Part shown: positions 10,009 through 17,935 of the stretch, one piece after another
How the letters are laid out: the number at the start of each line of letters is the position of its first letter
How positions within the stretch are numbered: position 1 is the stretch's first letter
From: a virus
Direction: 5' to 3' (one strand)
Length of the DNA: 64,000 nucleotides
Virus record (IMG/VR): IMGVR_UViG_3300035661_000045
Location: 1-64,000 of that record
Position numbers and translations under genes: made by a program
The notes under the pieces: model-generated
Told to the model about the DNA's origin: nothing
The model's input: only the letters and a program-made list of their open reading frames with translations
Databases searched by the model: none

Positions 10009-10119
10009 TATATGTCTTTTGAGGAAGATGAAGCAGAATTTCACCGCTTCACTCAACTTGGAGTGTTTATTTTGGACCCAACAAGAACAATGAGTATTAT
10101 CCCATCTATTTTGGGTTAA
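10009..10119 (+). CDS. major capsid protein, exon 2 (C-terminal 36 residues)
   Basis: Frame from 10009: YMSFEEDEAEFHRFTQLG then VFILDPTRTMSIIPSILG and TAA at 10117-10119. LDPTRT near the C-terminus is typical of crAss-like major capsid proteins and is absent from the upstream 476-codon ORF. Joined to exon 1 in phase it gives a capsid protein of normal length. The ATG at 10012 could allow independent translation of this fragment, but a 35-residue free peptide would not make a capsid tail, so splicing is the better reading. Confidence 0.75.
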   Translation, partial: YMSFEEDEAEFHRFTQLGVFILDPTRTMSIIPSILG

Positions 10120-10128
10120 TCAAAATAA

Positions 10129-10158
10129 AGTACATAGCGGAGAAATCTGCTATGTACT
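10129..10158 (+). terminator. strong hairpin after the capsid gene
   Basis: A 12-bp stem (AGTACATAGCGG with CTGCTATGTACT, one G-U pair) and loop AGAAAT, followed by TTTAATT. It begins nine bases after the capsid stop. It probably ends or stabilises the capsid mRNA, and lies 16 bases before the Cas12a-like repeat. Confidence 0.75.
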
Positions 10159-10174
10159 ACTTTAATTAAAAAGA

Positions 10175-10193
10175 AATTTCTACTGTTGTAGAT
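10175..10193 (+). ncRNA. solitary Cas12a-type crRNA repeat handle (candidate RNA anti-CRISPR)
   Basis: The 19 bases AATTTCTACTGTTGTAGAT are, from memory, identical to the processed direct-repeat part of Francisella-type Cas12a crRNA. The stem TCTAC/GTAGA closes the loop TGTT and the 5' AATT needed for the pseudoknot is present. The 18 bases before it do not resemble a full 36-nt repeat, I find no second copy nearby, and no cas gene is present. It sits in the 114-base gap between the capsid terminator and the gene at 10234. Its form fits a solitary repeat unit (Racr) that would load Cas12a with a useless RNA. The match is seen; the function is inferred. Confidence 0.6.
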
Positions 10194-10233
10194 TAGATAT
10201 TAAATAATTACATTAACAAAGGGAGAAGAATTA

Positions 10234-11121
10234 ATGGCAAAGAGTAATGAAGTCGAAGATGTGGAATTAGTTTCATGTCTACGCAATGAAAAAGTGGTGA
10301 TTAAATTTGCACCACGACCAAATAACAATATTACCGATCCTAAACATGAGGTTTATGGTGGAATGGCAAATGGCGCTGTAAGGATTTTTACAGTTCAGAT
10401 GCAAAGAAATTTTCAATTAACTAATCCATTGACAGATTCTGAGAAAGCATTCTTAGAAGAATATATGGGCATGGAAAAAAATGCATTATCAATTTATAAA
10501 AAAGTTGATAATTTTTGGCGTAATCAAAAAGTTATATTGAGTAAATCTAATACATATTTAGATTTATCAATTCCAGAAGATTACATTAAATACAAAATTT
10601 TACTTACAAATAAAGATTTAATTTGTCCATCATTAAAAGAATTTACAAATGCTCGTAAGGAAACTTATCAGTTCTATATGGTAAATGAAGATGAGGAGAT
10701 GAAGCAAAATAATACAAGCATGACATCTAAAATGGAAGCTATGCTTGAACTTGGAAAAATTCTTGAGAATAAACAACTACTTAAATTCGTTGTAGAGTCT
10801 ATTACCGGTCGTGGTCTTTCTAAAGCATCTAAGCTTGATATGATTCAATCAGAAGCATTTAAGATTGTTGAGGCTAATCCCAAGTCATTCTTAGGTGCTG
10901 TAAAAGACCCTAATTTAAAAACCAAGGTATTGTTATCAGAATGTGTAGAAAATGGTATTGTAGTCATTAGAAGTGGGTTATATTATACTCAAGATGGTCA
11001 ACCATTATGTGAAAACAATGAAGACTCTAACTTATCATTTGCAGTAAAATATTTAAATAGTCCAAAGCGACAAGAAGTTCGTATGACACTTGAAGCTAAA
11101 CTTAAATCTAAAAAAGAATAA
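10234..11121 (+). CDS. conserved crAss-like virion protein downstream of capsid gene
   Basis: A 295-residue mostly helical, Lys-rich protein in the position always occupied by a conserved structural or assembly gene after the crAss major capsid gene. It has no enzymatic motif I recognise. The middle (residues ~160-235) is a helical bundle-like region. It has an SD-like AAAGGGAGAAG upstream of ATG, shared in this window only with the scaffold gene, suggesting high expression. All Trp codons are TGG. Role in head or neck assembly is inferred from position. Confidence 0.65.
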   Translation: MAKSNEVEDVELVSCLRNEKVVIKFAPRPNNNITDPKHEVYGGMANGAVRIFTVQMQRNFQLTNPLTDSEKAFLEEYMGMEKNALSIYKKVDNFWRNQKVILSKSNTYLDLSIPEDYIKYKILLTNKDLICPSLKEFTNARKETYQFYMVNEDEEMKQNNTSMTSKMEAMLELGKILENKQLLKFVVESITGRGLSKASKLDMIQSEAFKIVEANPKSFLGAVKDPNLKTKVLLSECVENGIVVIRSGLYYTQDGQPLCENNEDSNLSFAVKYLNSPKRQEVRMTLEAKLKSKKE

Positions 11122-11126
11122 ATTAA

Positions 11127-11822
11127 ATGGCAAATAACATAGTAATTGATTCAACATGGGTCAGAGACAGATTCAATCTACAATATAATAATATATTCAG
11201 CAATCAAGCTCCTGGTCTTGTAGATTATGAAATTTCTATGTATTTGACTATGGCTCATATAGAAATAATTGATGAATATTCTGCTAACGTAGATTTATTT
11301 GAAAAAAATAGGGCTATACTTACATCATATTTAATAAATGATAAACTACCTGGGACTGTGGCCACTACTAAAGATAGGGGTATAGATTATCAAACATTTG
11401 AATTTACAGAAAATTATTGGAAGATAATGAAAGAGTATGCTATTACAGATTCGAATCCACAAGGCATTCCTATTAAGCCAATAACATATGATGGATTCAA
11501 TACAATGTCCGTTAATCCATATAAAAAACCTAATGGATTAAAAGGTTGGAGATTAGATATAAATGTAGATGACGATGACAAGAGAGATGTAAAGATACTA
11601 TTTAAAAAAATTAGTGATACTGATTATATTAAAATATATGATGTAGTGTATCTTGTAACTCCAAAATCATTTGATTTAGATAATGATTCAATTCCAAATA
11701 ATTTAGATGATAATCCATTTCTTGCAGAAAAAATCATAAATCGCGCTGTAGAATTGGCAACAAGAGACTATCGTGAAAACACATTACAATCACAAGTTCA
11801 GATAAATAAAAGGTCTGAATAA
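11127..11822 (+). CDS. conserved head-neck structural protein
   Basis: A 231-residue protein starting MANNIVIDSTWVRDRFNLQY, five bases after the preceding stop and so cotranscribed. It has an N-terminal helical domain and a DDDD-containing central loop near residue 150. Proteins of this size and position in crAss-like phages are connector or adaptor components between portal and tail. I see no catalytic motif. No in-frame TGA. Confidence 0.55.
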   Translation: MANNIVIDSTWVRDRFNLQYNNIFSNQAPGLVDYEISMYLTMAHIEIIDEYSANVDLFEKNRAILTSYLINDKLPGTVATTKDRGIDYQTFEFTENYWKIMKEYAITDSNPQGIPIKPITYDGFNTMSVNPYKKPNGLKGWRLDINVDDDDKRDVKILFKKISDTDYIKIYDVVYLVTPKSFDLDNDSIPNNLDDNPFLAEKIINRAVELATRDYRENTLQSQVQINKRSE

Positions 11823-11848
11823 TATTAATTAAAACCATAAAATAAAAA

Positions 11849-12766
11849 ATGGCGACATTTTCATCAAATTCCGTGCGACATTTATTTGTTGCTAACACTT
11901 TAACTGGCGGAGCCGCTGGTCAGTATGTAACTGCTGGAAAAACTACAGATAATGAATTGTATCTAAAGTTTATCAATGCAAATATTCAAACAGTAGTAAC
12001 ACCATTAATTCCTATTTCAAAAATTAAAAGCGTATCTAGTAAAGCTTATGCTGCGAAAAAATTGCGTTCTGATACAATTACTATTAATACGGCTGTAGCT
12101 GGTCAAACCTATAACATTCGCTTTGTATTTCGTAATTGGGGTAGTGGTTCTGCTGAGAATCAATACTTTAAATATAGTGGAACTTATAAGGCTAAGACTG
12201 GAGATACTACTACTACTATTGCAACTGCATTAACTAATTTAGCTATCACTAATTTTGCTCGTGAAGCAACACCATTATTGACATTTACTTCTAATGGAGC
12301 AGTTATTACTGTGACTGAAATCGCTCAACCATGGGTTAAGGGAAAACAGCAAGGTCGTCCATTAAACTATTATTTCCAATTTGTACCTATTACGGATTCT
12401 ACTGGTTCTGAAAATGTTTCATGGGGAGATGTGGCTTCTGTGTCTAAAGGATATGCTGGTCAGGGAAGTTATCAATTAGCTGCTGACCAAGAATATTTCT
12501 ATCTTGGAGAACGTGGAGATAAATATCGTAATGTTGGATTTCCATACACATTTGATACTACTTATTTAGTAGACTCAAGCAAATTGTATGATACTATTGA
12601 CATTACATATAGCTCTGCTGATTCTGGTGCTGTTGGAGTAGAAAATGACCTTCGTGTTATTACCATTCTTTGCGCTAATGGAACTTCTTCTGCTATTGCA
12701 CAAAAGATTGCTACTGATGTAAACACTATAACTGGTGTAACTACTATTCCTGTAATTCCTGCATAA
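11849..12766 (+). CDS. major structural protein, candidate auxiliary capsid protein
   Basis: A 305-residue beta-rich protein, Thr/Ala/Gly-rich, with unusually host-like codon use and GC-richer sequence than its neighbours, typical of an abundant virion protein. It is followed at once by a strong terminator (12776). Its place after the capsid genes fits an auxiliary capsid or major tail/neck protein of crAss-like virions. It has a Bacteroidetes-style start (AAATAAAAA then ATG) and no SD. No in-frame TGA. Exact role uncertain. Confidence 0.55.
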   Translation: MATFSSNSVRHLFVANTLTGGAAGQYVTAGKTTDNELYLKFINANIQTVVTPLIPISKIKSVSSKAYAAKKLRSDTITINTAVAGQTYNIRFVFRNWGSGSAENQYFKYSGTYKAKTGDTTTTIATALTNLAITNFAREATPLLTFTSNGAVITVTEIAQPWVKGKQQGRPLNYYFQFVPITDSTGSENVSWGDVASVSKGYAGQGSYQLAADQEYFYLGERGDKYRNVGFPYTFDTTYLVDSSKLYDTIDITYSSADSGAVGVENDLRVITILCANGTSSAIAQKIATDVNTITGVTTIPVIPA

Positions 12767-12775
12767 TAACAACCT

Positions 12776-12806
12776 AAAGGGTGCGGTAAAACACCGTGCC
12801 CTTTTT
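12776..12806 (+). terminator. rho-independent terminator
   Basis: AAAGGGTGCGGT pairs with ACCGTGCCCTTT across the loop AAAAC, followed by a T-run. It begins ten bases after the stop of the structural gene and is the most GC-rich hairpin in the window. Confidence 0.85.
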
Positions 12807-12817
12807 AATTTTACATC

Positions 12818-13195
12818 ATGGAAGATAAAGAAAAACTTCTGTTAGGTATTGTAAATTGCTTACTTGGTTCATATATTCGTATTAGAGAAATTCATTGGAA
12901 TATTCATACTCAAGCAATACATAATCTAACAAATACACTTATGCCAGAAATAATTGACTATATAGATTCTATTATAGAATTAATGTCTGGTGTAATAGAA
13001 CGTCCTGGATATGATATATTAAAACCTATCATTCCATCGACAAAAGATCTTAAACCAATTTTACAAGCATTGGTTATTAAAATAGAAACCTGTCAAGAAA
13101 TGTTGACAGAATCTGAATATAGAGGAATTAACAAAACATTAGACGATTTAATAGCAGATCTTAATCGATGGTGTTATCTAGCAGATAATTTTTAA
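12818..13195 (+). CDS. Dps/ferritin-like four-helix protein (DUF5856-like)
   Basis: A 125-residue all-helical protein. LGSYIRIREIHWNIHTQAIHN, EIIDYIDSIIELM and the C-terminal DLNRWCYLADNF fit the ferritin/Dps-like DUF5856 family carried by many crAss-like phages next to head genes. The HWN and downstream acidic positions resemble the Dps helix pattern, but a full ferroxidase site is not evident. It could bind DNA or protect it from oxidation; this is not proven. It follows a terminator, so a weak promoter or readthrough must serve it. Confidence 0.7.
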   Translation: MEDKEKLLLGIVNCLLGSYIRIREIHWNIHTQAIHNLTNTLMPEIIDYIDSIIELMSGVIERPGYDILKPIIPSTKDLKPILQALVIKIETCQEMLTESEYRGINKTLDDLIADLNRWCYLADNF

Positions 13196-13331
13196 AAATT
13201 AAATAAAATATATGGAATGATATATAAACTAAAAAATAAATATTTAGTATGAATATTCAGTCTATTAAATCTAAATATATTATAATATGAAACTATCAAA
13301 ATTGATAATTAAATTTTTAAATAAAATAATA

Positions 13332-13799
13332 ATGGCATTACAAAATAAAAAATTAAGCGAATACGATGATTTGTTATCATCAAATATAGATGCAACTACT
13401 AAATTGGTTGTATTAACTGGATCTACAAAAGTAAATGCAAACCTTCCAGTGACAAATTTTATAGAAGATACATTAACATCTATTAGTCCTTTTAAACCAT
13501 TATCAGCAAATCAAGGAAAGTTACTTCAAGATAATAAAGCTCCAATTTCAAATCCTACTTTTACTGGAATTATTAATGCTAATAGTGCAAAATTCGATCT
13601 TGGTAATACAGGATCTACATTTGCTGTTTGAAATACAGATGCACCCTTATTATCTGTTAATGGAGATACTGGTATTGTAAATCTACGCGCGCCACTTATG
13701 ACCTATCTACAAACATTTTCAGATAATACGGCAGCTGCATCCCTTCCAATAGGAACAGTATATAAAACACCTACCGGTGTTTTAATGATTAAATATTAA
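13332..13799 (+). CDS. short fibre/spike protein, one TGA-Trp
   Basis: A 155-residue protein beginning MALQNKKLSEYDDLLSSN, read through one TGA at 13629-13631 (FAVWNTDAP). LSANQGKLLQDNKAPISNPTFTG is typical of trimeric phage fibres, as is the C-terminal TVYKTPTGVLMIKY. The frame also opens at an ATG 45 bases upstream (13287), but the ATG at 13332 follows an A-rich AAATAAAATAATA leader as other genes here do. Likely a second head fibre or spike. It has no motif linking it to a specific receptor. Confidence 0.65.
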
Positions 13800-13837
13800 T
13801 TATATTAATATATTATACAACTTTTATTTAAATAAAT

Positions 13838-13881
13838 TTTGTAAATCCAATTATTAGTATTACCTTTGCCTCAATTTATAA
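13838..13881 (+). promoter_or_regulatory. late promoter upstream of exonuclease/neck genes
   Basis: TTTG at 13838-13841, a 19-base spacer, TACCTTTG at 13861-13868, then TTTATAA at 13875-13881, seven bases past the box. It should drive the gene run from 13945 to the terminator at 22011. Confidence 0.8.
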
Positions 13882-13944
13882 TTTAAACGTAAATTATATG
13901 TTGAGGCATTGTTGTAAAATTAGTATTAATATAAAATAAAATAC

Positions 13945-14916
13945 ATGACAAAAGAAGATGTTATTGCGTTTTTCAAAGAAAAACCATATAGCCTAGAAAT
14001 GGGAGTTGGTAAATTATCAAATTGGTTAAAGACAGATGTAGATGTTATTAGAGAAGCACGAGCTACTGTTCGTAAAAATATTAAAGAGTTTGGTACAACG
14101 TATCATCCAAAAGAAGTAGCATTTAAAAAACCAGTTAATATTAAGTTGCCAAAAATACTTATTTTTGACATAGAAACAAGTCCAGCAATTAGTTATCATT
14201 TTGGAATGTTTAATATAAATTTATCATTAGATCAAATTATAGAATATCCAATGATGCTCACGTGGTCTGCTAAATGGTTGTTTTCAGATGAAGTAATGTG
14301 TGATAGAGTAACTGTTGAAGAGGTTTTGTCCAGAGATGACAAACGCATTAGCAAAAGTATTTGGGAATTGATGTGTGAGGCTGATATCGTAGTAGCTCAT
14401 TATGGTGATAGATTTGATATTCCAATGTTGAATTCAAGATTTATTATAAATGGATTTCCACCACCAACTAATTTCACTTCAATAGATACAAAATCTATTG
14501 CTTCTCAAAATTTTAAATTTATATCAAATAAACTTGATGCACTTGCAATATATTTTGGATTTGCAAAAAAACTACATACTGACTTCATGTTATGGCGTAG
14601 ATGTATGGAGGGTGAAGAACTTGCAATACAGGAAATGCTTACATATAATAAAAGAGATGTAACACTTCTTGAAGAAGTTTATCTAAAACTTAGACCATAT
14701 GCAAAAAGACATCCTAATGTTGGTTTGTATATTGAGTCAGAAGAACCTGTTTGTTCTCACTGTGGTAGTAGTCATTTAAAATTAGCATCAGAGTATTATA
14801 CTCAAACGAATAAATATAAAGTATATCGTTGTGATTGTGGAGCTTTAAGCAGAGTTAGACAATCATCTACCGATAAAAAAATAAGACATAACTTAACAAT
14901 AAGTTTAGGAAAATAA
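13945..14916 (+). CDS. RNase H-like 3'-5' exonuclease (DnaQ-type) with zinc ribbon
   Basis: A 323-residue protein. Residues 71-80 read ILIFDIETSP (catalytic D75 and E77 of DEDD exonucleases). The second Asp motif is HYGDRFDIPMLNSR around residue 155, and the last is YNKRDVTLLEEVY near 240. A C-terminal zinc ribbon follows (CSHC ... CDCG, about 272-300). It resembles the stand-alone RNase_H_2/DnaQ-like genes of crAss-like phages, but here lies among virion genes. It probably trims DNA or RNA during packaging or infection. No in-frame TGA; its stop overlaps the next start. Confidence 0.8.
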   Translation: MTKEDVIAFFKEKPYSLEMGVGKLSNWLKTDVDVIREARATVRKNIKEFGTTYHPKEVAFKKPVNIKLPKILIFDIETSPAISYHFGMFNINLSLDQIIEYPMMLTWSAKWLFSDEVMCDRVTVEEVLSRDDKRISKSIWELMCEADIVVAHYGDRFDIPMLNSRFIINGFPPPTNFTSIDTKSIASQNFKFISNKLDALAIYFGFAKKLHTDFMLWRRCMEGEELAIQEMLTYNKRDVTLLEEVYLKLRPYAKRHPNVGLYIESEEPVCSHCGSSHLKLASEYYTQTNKYKVYRCDCGALSRVRQSSTDKKIRHNLTISLGK

Positions 14917-15701
14917 TGGCAAAAACATATAGCGAAATGGTCTATCTCCTTATGGATGAGGCACATGTATTCTCTGACGATTCAGTTTGAGAAAATGAAC
15001 ATTTCATAGTTATTTTAAATAAAATGCGAAGTTTATTATTTAATCAAAAATACAAAGGCAAAAAGGTAGAAATACCTTTTGCTTGGTATCAGAGATTAAA
15101 TGTTTATTTCGACACTTCTTACAGCGATGGGAGTATATATAAATCATTAAAACAGCTTCCAAATATATTAGACACTACTAATTTATGGCAATATACATTT
15201 GTTCATAATGATGGAATGCGTTCAAATAATCTTAACTTTATAAATCCACAAAGATTTAAAAATGTAGGTTACAATAAATGATTGAAAAATCAAGTTTATA
15301 TAACTATAGACTTAGATAATTATATGTATGCTAAAAGTCCTGGCACTAATCTTGATAATGCAGTACAACTTTTGGGAGAGTCTGATATTACAACATCAGA
15401 TACAAATTATTTATTAACAGGAGAAAATGGTTTAGATCAATTAGTAACAGAAAATTTAGTGGACTCATTTGTTTATTATGATACCATTCTTGATAATCCA
15501 ATAGAAGGGTATAGATTTAATGATGACAATACACTTGACATGTTAAACTTCATATTTCCATGTGAGGAATCATTAATTCAACCAATTATAGACCTATGTC
15601 TAAAAGAAATTGGAGTTACTGATAGTATTCCAAGGGATGTAACAAATAATGCATTTGATGATTTAGGTGCAACAAAACAACAACAACAACAACAAAACTA
15701 A
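14916..15701 (+). CDS. conserved connector/ring protein, TGA-Trp
   Basis: A 261-residue protein starting MAKTYSEMVYLLMDEAHVFS in TAATG overlap with the exonuclease. Two TGA codons are read as Trp (DDSVWENEH, and NKWLKNQVY at 15279-15281). It ends in a short polyglutamine tail encoded by CAA repeats, and its stop overlaps the next start. In crAss-like genomes this position holds the ring proteins that stack under the portal. Function inferred from position. Confidence 0.6.
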
Positions 15702-16279
15702 TGGAGCAATCACTTGAAGATTATTTTAAAGAGGTTAAGAATGTTCATAGTGATAGAAAACATAAAATAACTGGAAGTCAGAATACAATAGCTGGCTTTC
15801 ATTATTATAGAAAGATTAGACCCAAAGAAAAGTCATTTACATTATTAGATAAAGAATATCTTTCTATCATAAGAGAAATGAACAATCTAGTTGTAGATTA
15901 TCTTATTGAGAATAAATCAATTAGACTTCCATCAGGATTTGGAAAAATTGAGATATGTAAGATAGAAAATAAATCTTGAATAAACGATGATGGAAAATTT
16001 ATTACAAATAAACCTGTAGACATAAATAGTACATTAAAACTATGGTATGAGGATGAGGAATCTAGAATTAATAAAAGTCTTATAAGATTTGACGAAGAAT
16101 ATACTTTTAGAATTAAGTATCCACGAAAGGGAAGATCATATGAATATAATAACTATTTCTCTATACAATTTAATAGACAATTAAGAAAAAAATTATCACT
16201 TGCCATTAATACTGGTAATTATGATACATATTTAAAACAATCAAAATCAAAATGGCTAAAGCAAAATGGACGAATCTAA
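15701..16279 (+). CDS. conserved connector/ring protein, one TGA-Trp
   Basis: A 192-residue protein extending through a TGA at 15977-15979 (NKSWINDDG) to TAA at 16277. Its C-terminal 28 bases overlap the next gene. It is basic, with LPSGFGKIEICKI in the middle and FDEEYTFRIKYPRKG near the end, a pattern I associate with conserved crAss-like tail-neck genes. The chain of overlapping genes from 13945 suggests coupled translation. No enzymatic motif. Confidence 0.6.
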
Positions 16280-16971
16280 AAATCGTCGCAGATAAGATAT
16301 TAAGAGATCCAATTTTCATTGGATTAAATTTCGAAACTATAGTTGATTATTTTATTGACTTTATAACCATTGTTGGAGTTCCAGAATTGTTTGATGAAAA
16401 ATTTACTAATACTGAGATTGCAATTGTAGATTATAGAGCTGTTTTACCAGATGACTTCCTTGAGGAGATTACCGTACAAATAGACCATAAAGTTGCAAGA
16501 ACAGCAACAGATACTTATTTTGGAAATTATAAAGAGTATGAAGATACTAGTCCAAATGAATATTTTCCAGATAAACGATCAGAACCTACATATAAAATTA
16601 AAGGTGGATATATATATTTATCAAAGAAAGAGGGTAATCTTCTTTTAAAATACAAATGTATAGCAACTGAAACTGATACAACTTCTGAGGATTATGGAAT
16701 TCCATTAATGCCAGATGATCCAGTATTCATTCTTGCATTACAATCATACATAGAGGTTCAATTCTTGAAGATGTTATTTAGGGCTGGTAAGATTAATAGT
16801 CAAGTCTTACAAATGGCAAATCAAGATTATGCATGGAATGTAGGTCGATATGAGACTCATAGCAGGCGTTTGACTTATGGGGATATGGAAACACTATCTC
16901 GTCAATTTAAATCCATTCTTACACGTAACAGTGAGTTTAAAACAAGGTTTTCTCACTTAGGTAATCGTTAA
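16252..16971 (+). CDS. head-tail connector/ring protein
   Basis: A 239-residue helical protein starting MAKAKWTNLKIVADKILRDP. It directly precedes the muzzle N-terminus, as the gp4-like connector does in crAss-like genomes. It contains IPLMPDDPVFILALQSYIEVQF, an amphipathic helix typical of connector proteins. All Trp codons are TGG, unlike the genes on either side. Connector role inferred from position and fold. Confidence 0.6.
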   Translation: MAKAKWTNLKIVADKILRDPIFIGLNFETIVDYFIDFITIVGVPELFDEKFTNTEIAIVDYRAVLPDDFLEEITVQIDHKVARTATDTYFGNYKEYEDTSPNEYFPDKRSEPTYKIKGGYIYLSKKEGNLLLKYKCIATETDTTSEDYGIPLMPDDPVFILALQSYIEVQFLKMLFRAGKINSQVLQMANQDYAWNVGRYETHSRRLTYGDMETLSRQFKSILTRNSEFKTRFSHLGNR

Positions 16972-16976
16972 TAGCC

Positions 16977-17354
16977 ATGCAAATAAAATCAACCGTTTAT
17001 AAAATTAAAGGAATGAGACGTGATGATTCATACTCAGCCTTTAATTCAGAATTTTCATGAGACAATCACAATATACGACTTACAGCAAGAGATGGTAATG
17101 ATTTTTTGAGTATTACTAATGAAAAAGGTAATTCACAATTATCGTTTAATGAAATAACTCCTATAAAGGAGGTAAATTATTCATATACATCATCTTTGTT
17201 GAATTATTTATTAGAGTCAGTATTAAACTCATATGTATATTCACCTTTATTAACAAACTATATAATGGAACAAACGGAAGGTGGAGTTGGCTTACCAGCA
17301 TATACATATAATAGTTTATTAGAAAATTATTTATTAGAACAAACAAATATATAA
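16977..17354 (+). CDS. detached N-terminal segment of the tail muzzle protein
   Basis: A 125-residue protein from the ATG at 16977, read through TGA in FSWDNHN. The first ~60 residues (YKIKGMRRDDSYSAFNSEF, IRLTARDGNDFLSITNEKG) match what is normally the extreme N-terminus of the crAss muzzle/tubular protein, whose body starts only at 17936 here. After residue ~60 it diverges into three related units, SLLNYLLESVL, PLLTNYIMEQT and SLLENYLLEQT. It ends in TAA one base before the next ATG. This may be a gene fission; see the findings. Confidence 0.7.
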
Positions 17355-17355
17355 T

Positions 17356-17931
17356 ATGGCATATCAAAATGATGGATATAAAAGATCCATGAAAATACAA
17401 ATAACAAAACATCCTGATAATGGTTCTCCTGATACTATTATAATTGAGGATGGTCAATTAGCGTTTACACATAGTGGAATTACATATATATCATATGCTG
17501 GAAATGATGATGGATTTAGAAGGTTAACTCATACAGAAGCAGATGATGGTGAGTGAGATAATAGACTATATGCATTTAAGCAGTATATTCAAAATAAATA
17601 CTCAATTTCTGATCCTGGATTATATGAATCTATTACAGGACTTCCATATAGAATTAAAGCTCTAAATATATCAATATCAATTTCCGATGTAATAGGACAA
17701 CAGGGATATATTTATGCATATACATCAGATTCAGTTCCAGATACCCTAACTATTAATGTAAAAGGAGCAGATAATTCTAATATAATTATGACAATAGTTT
17801 CTGGTGATAAACAATCTCAAAACGTTCAGTTAACATCAAGTCAAGGTTCTAATGTTATTGACTTATCAAGTCCAACAGTATCTCCGTATGAAACATTAAA
17901 TGCAACTTATTCAGTATCAATAGTTAAATAA
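17356..17931 (+). CDS. beta-rich protein inserted between muzzle parts, one TGA-Trp
   Basis: A 191-residue protein starting one base after the upstream stop, with a TGA codon read in DDGEWDNRL. The first ~65 residues are polar, with YKRSMKIQITKHPDN and SGITYISYAGNDDG. The C-terminal ~100 residues are Ser/Thr/Val-rich beta strands resembling an Ig-like or BACON-like domain. It ends five bases before the main muzzle ATG. I do not recognise a family. It may form a decoration on the tail or serve in glycan contact. Confidence 0.55.
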
Positions 17932-17935
17932 TAAT

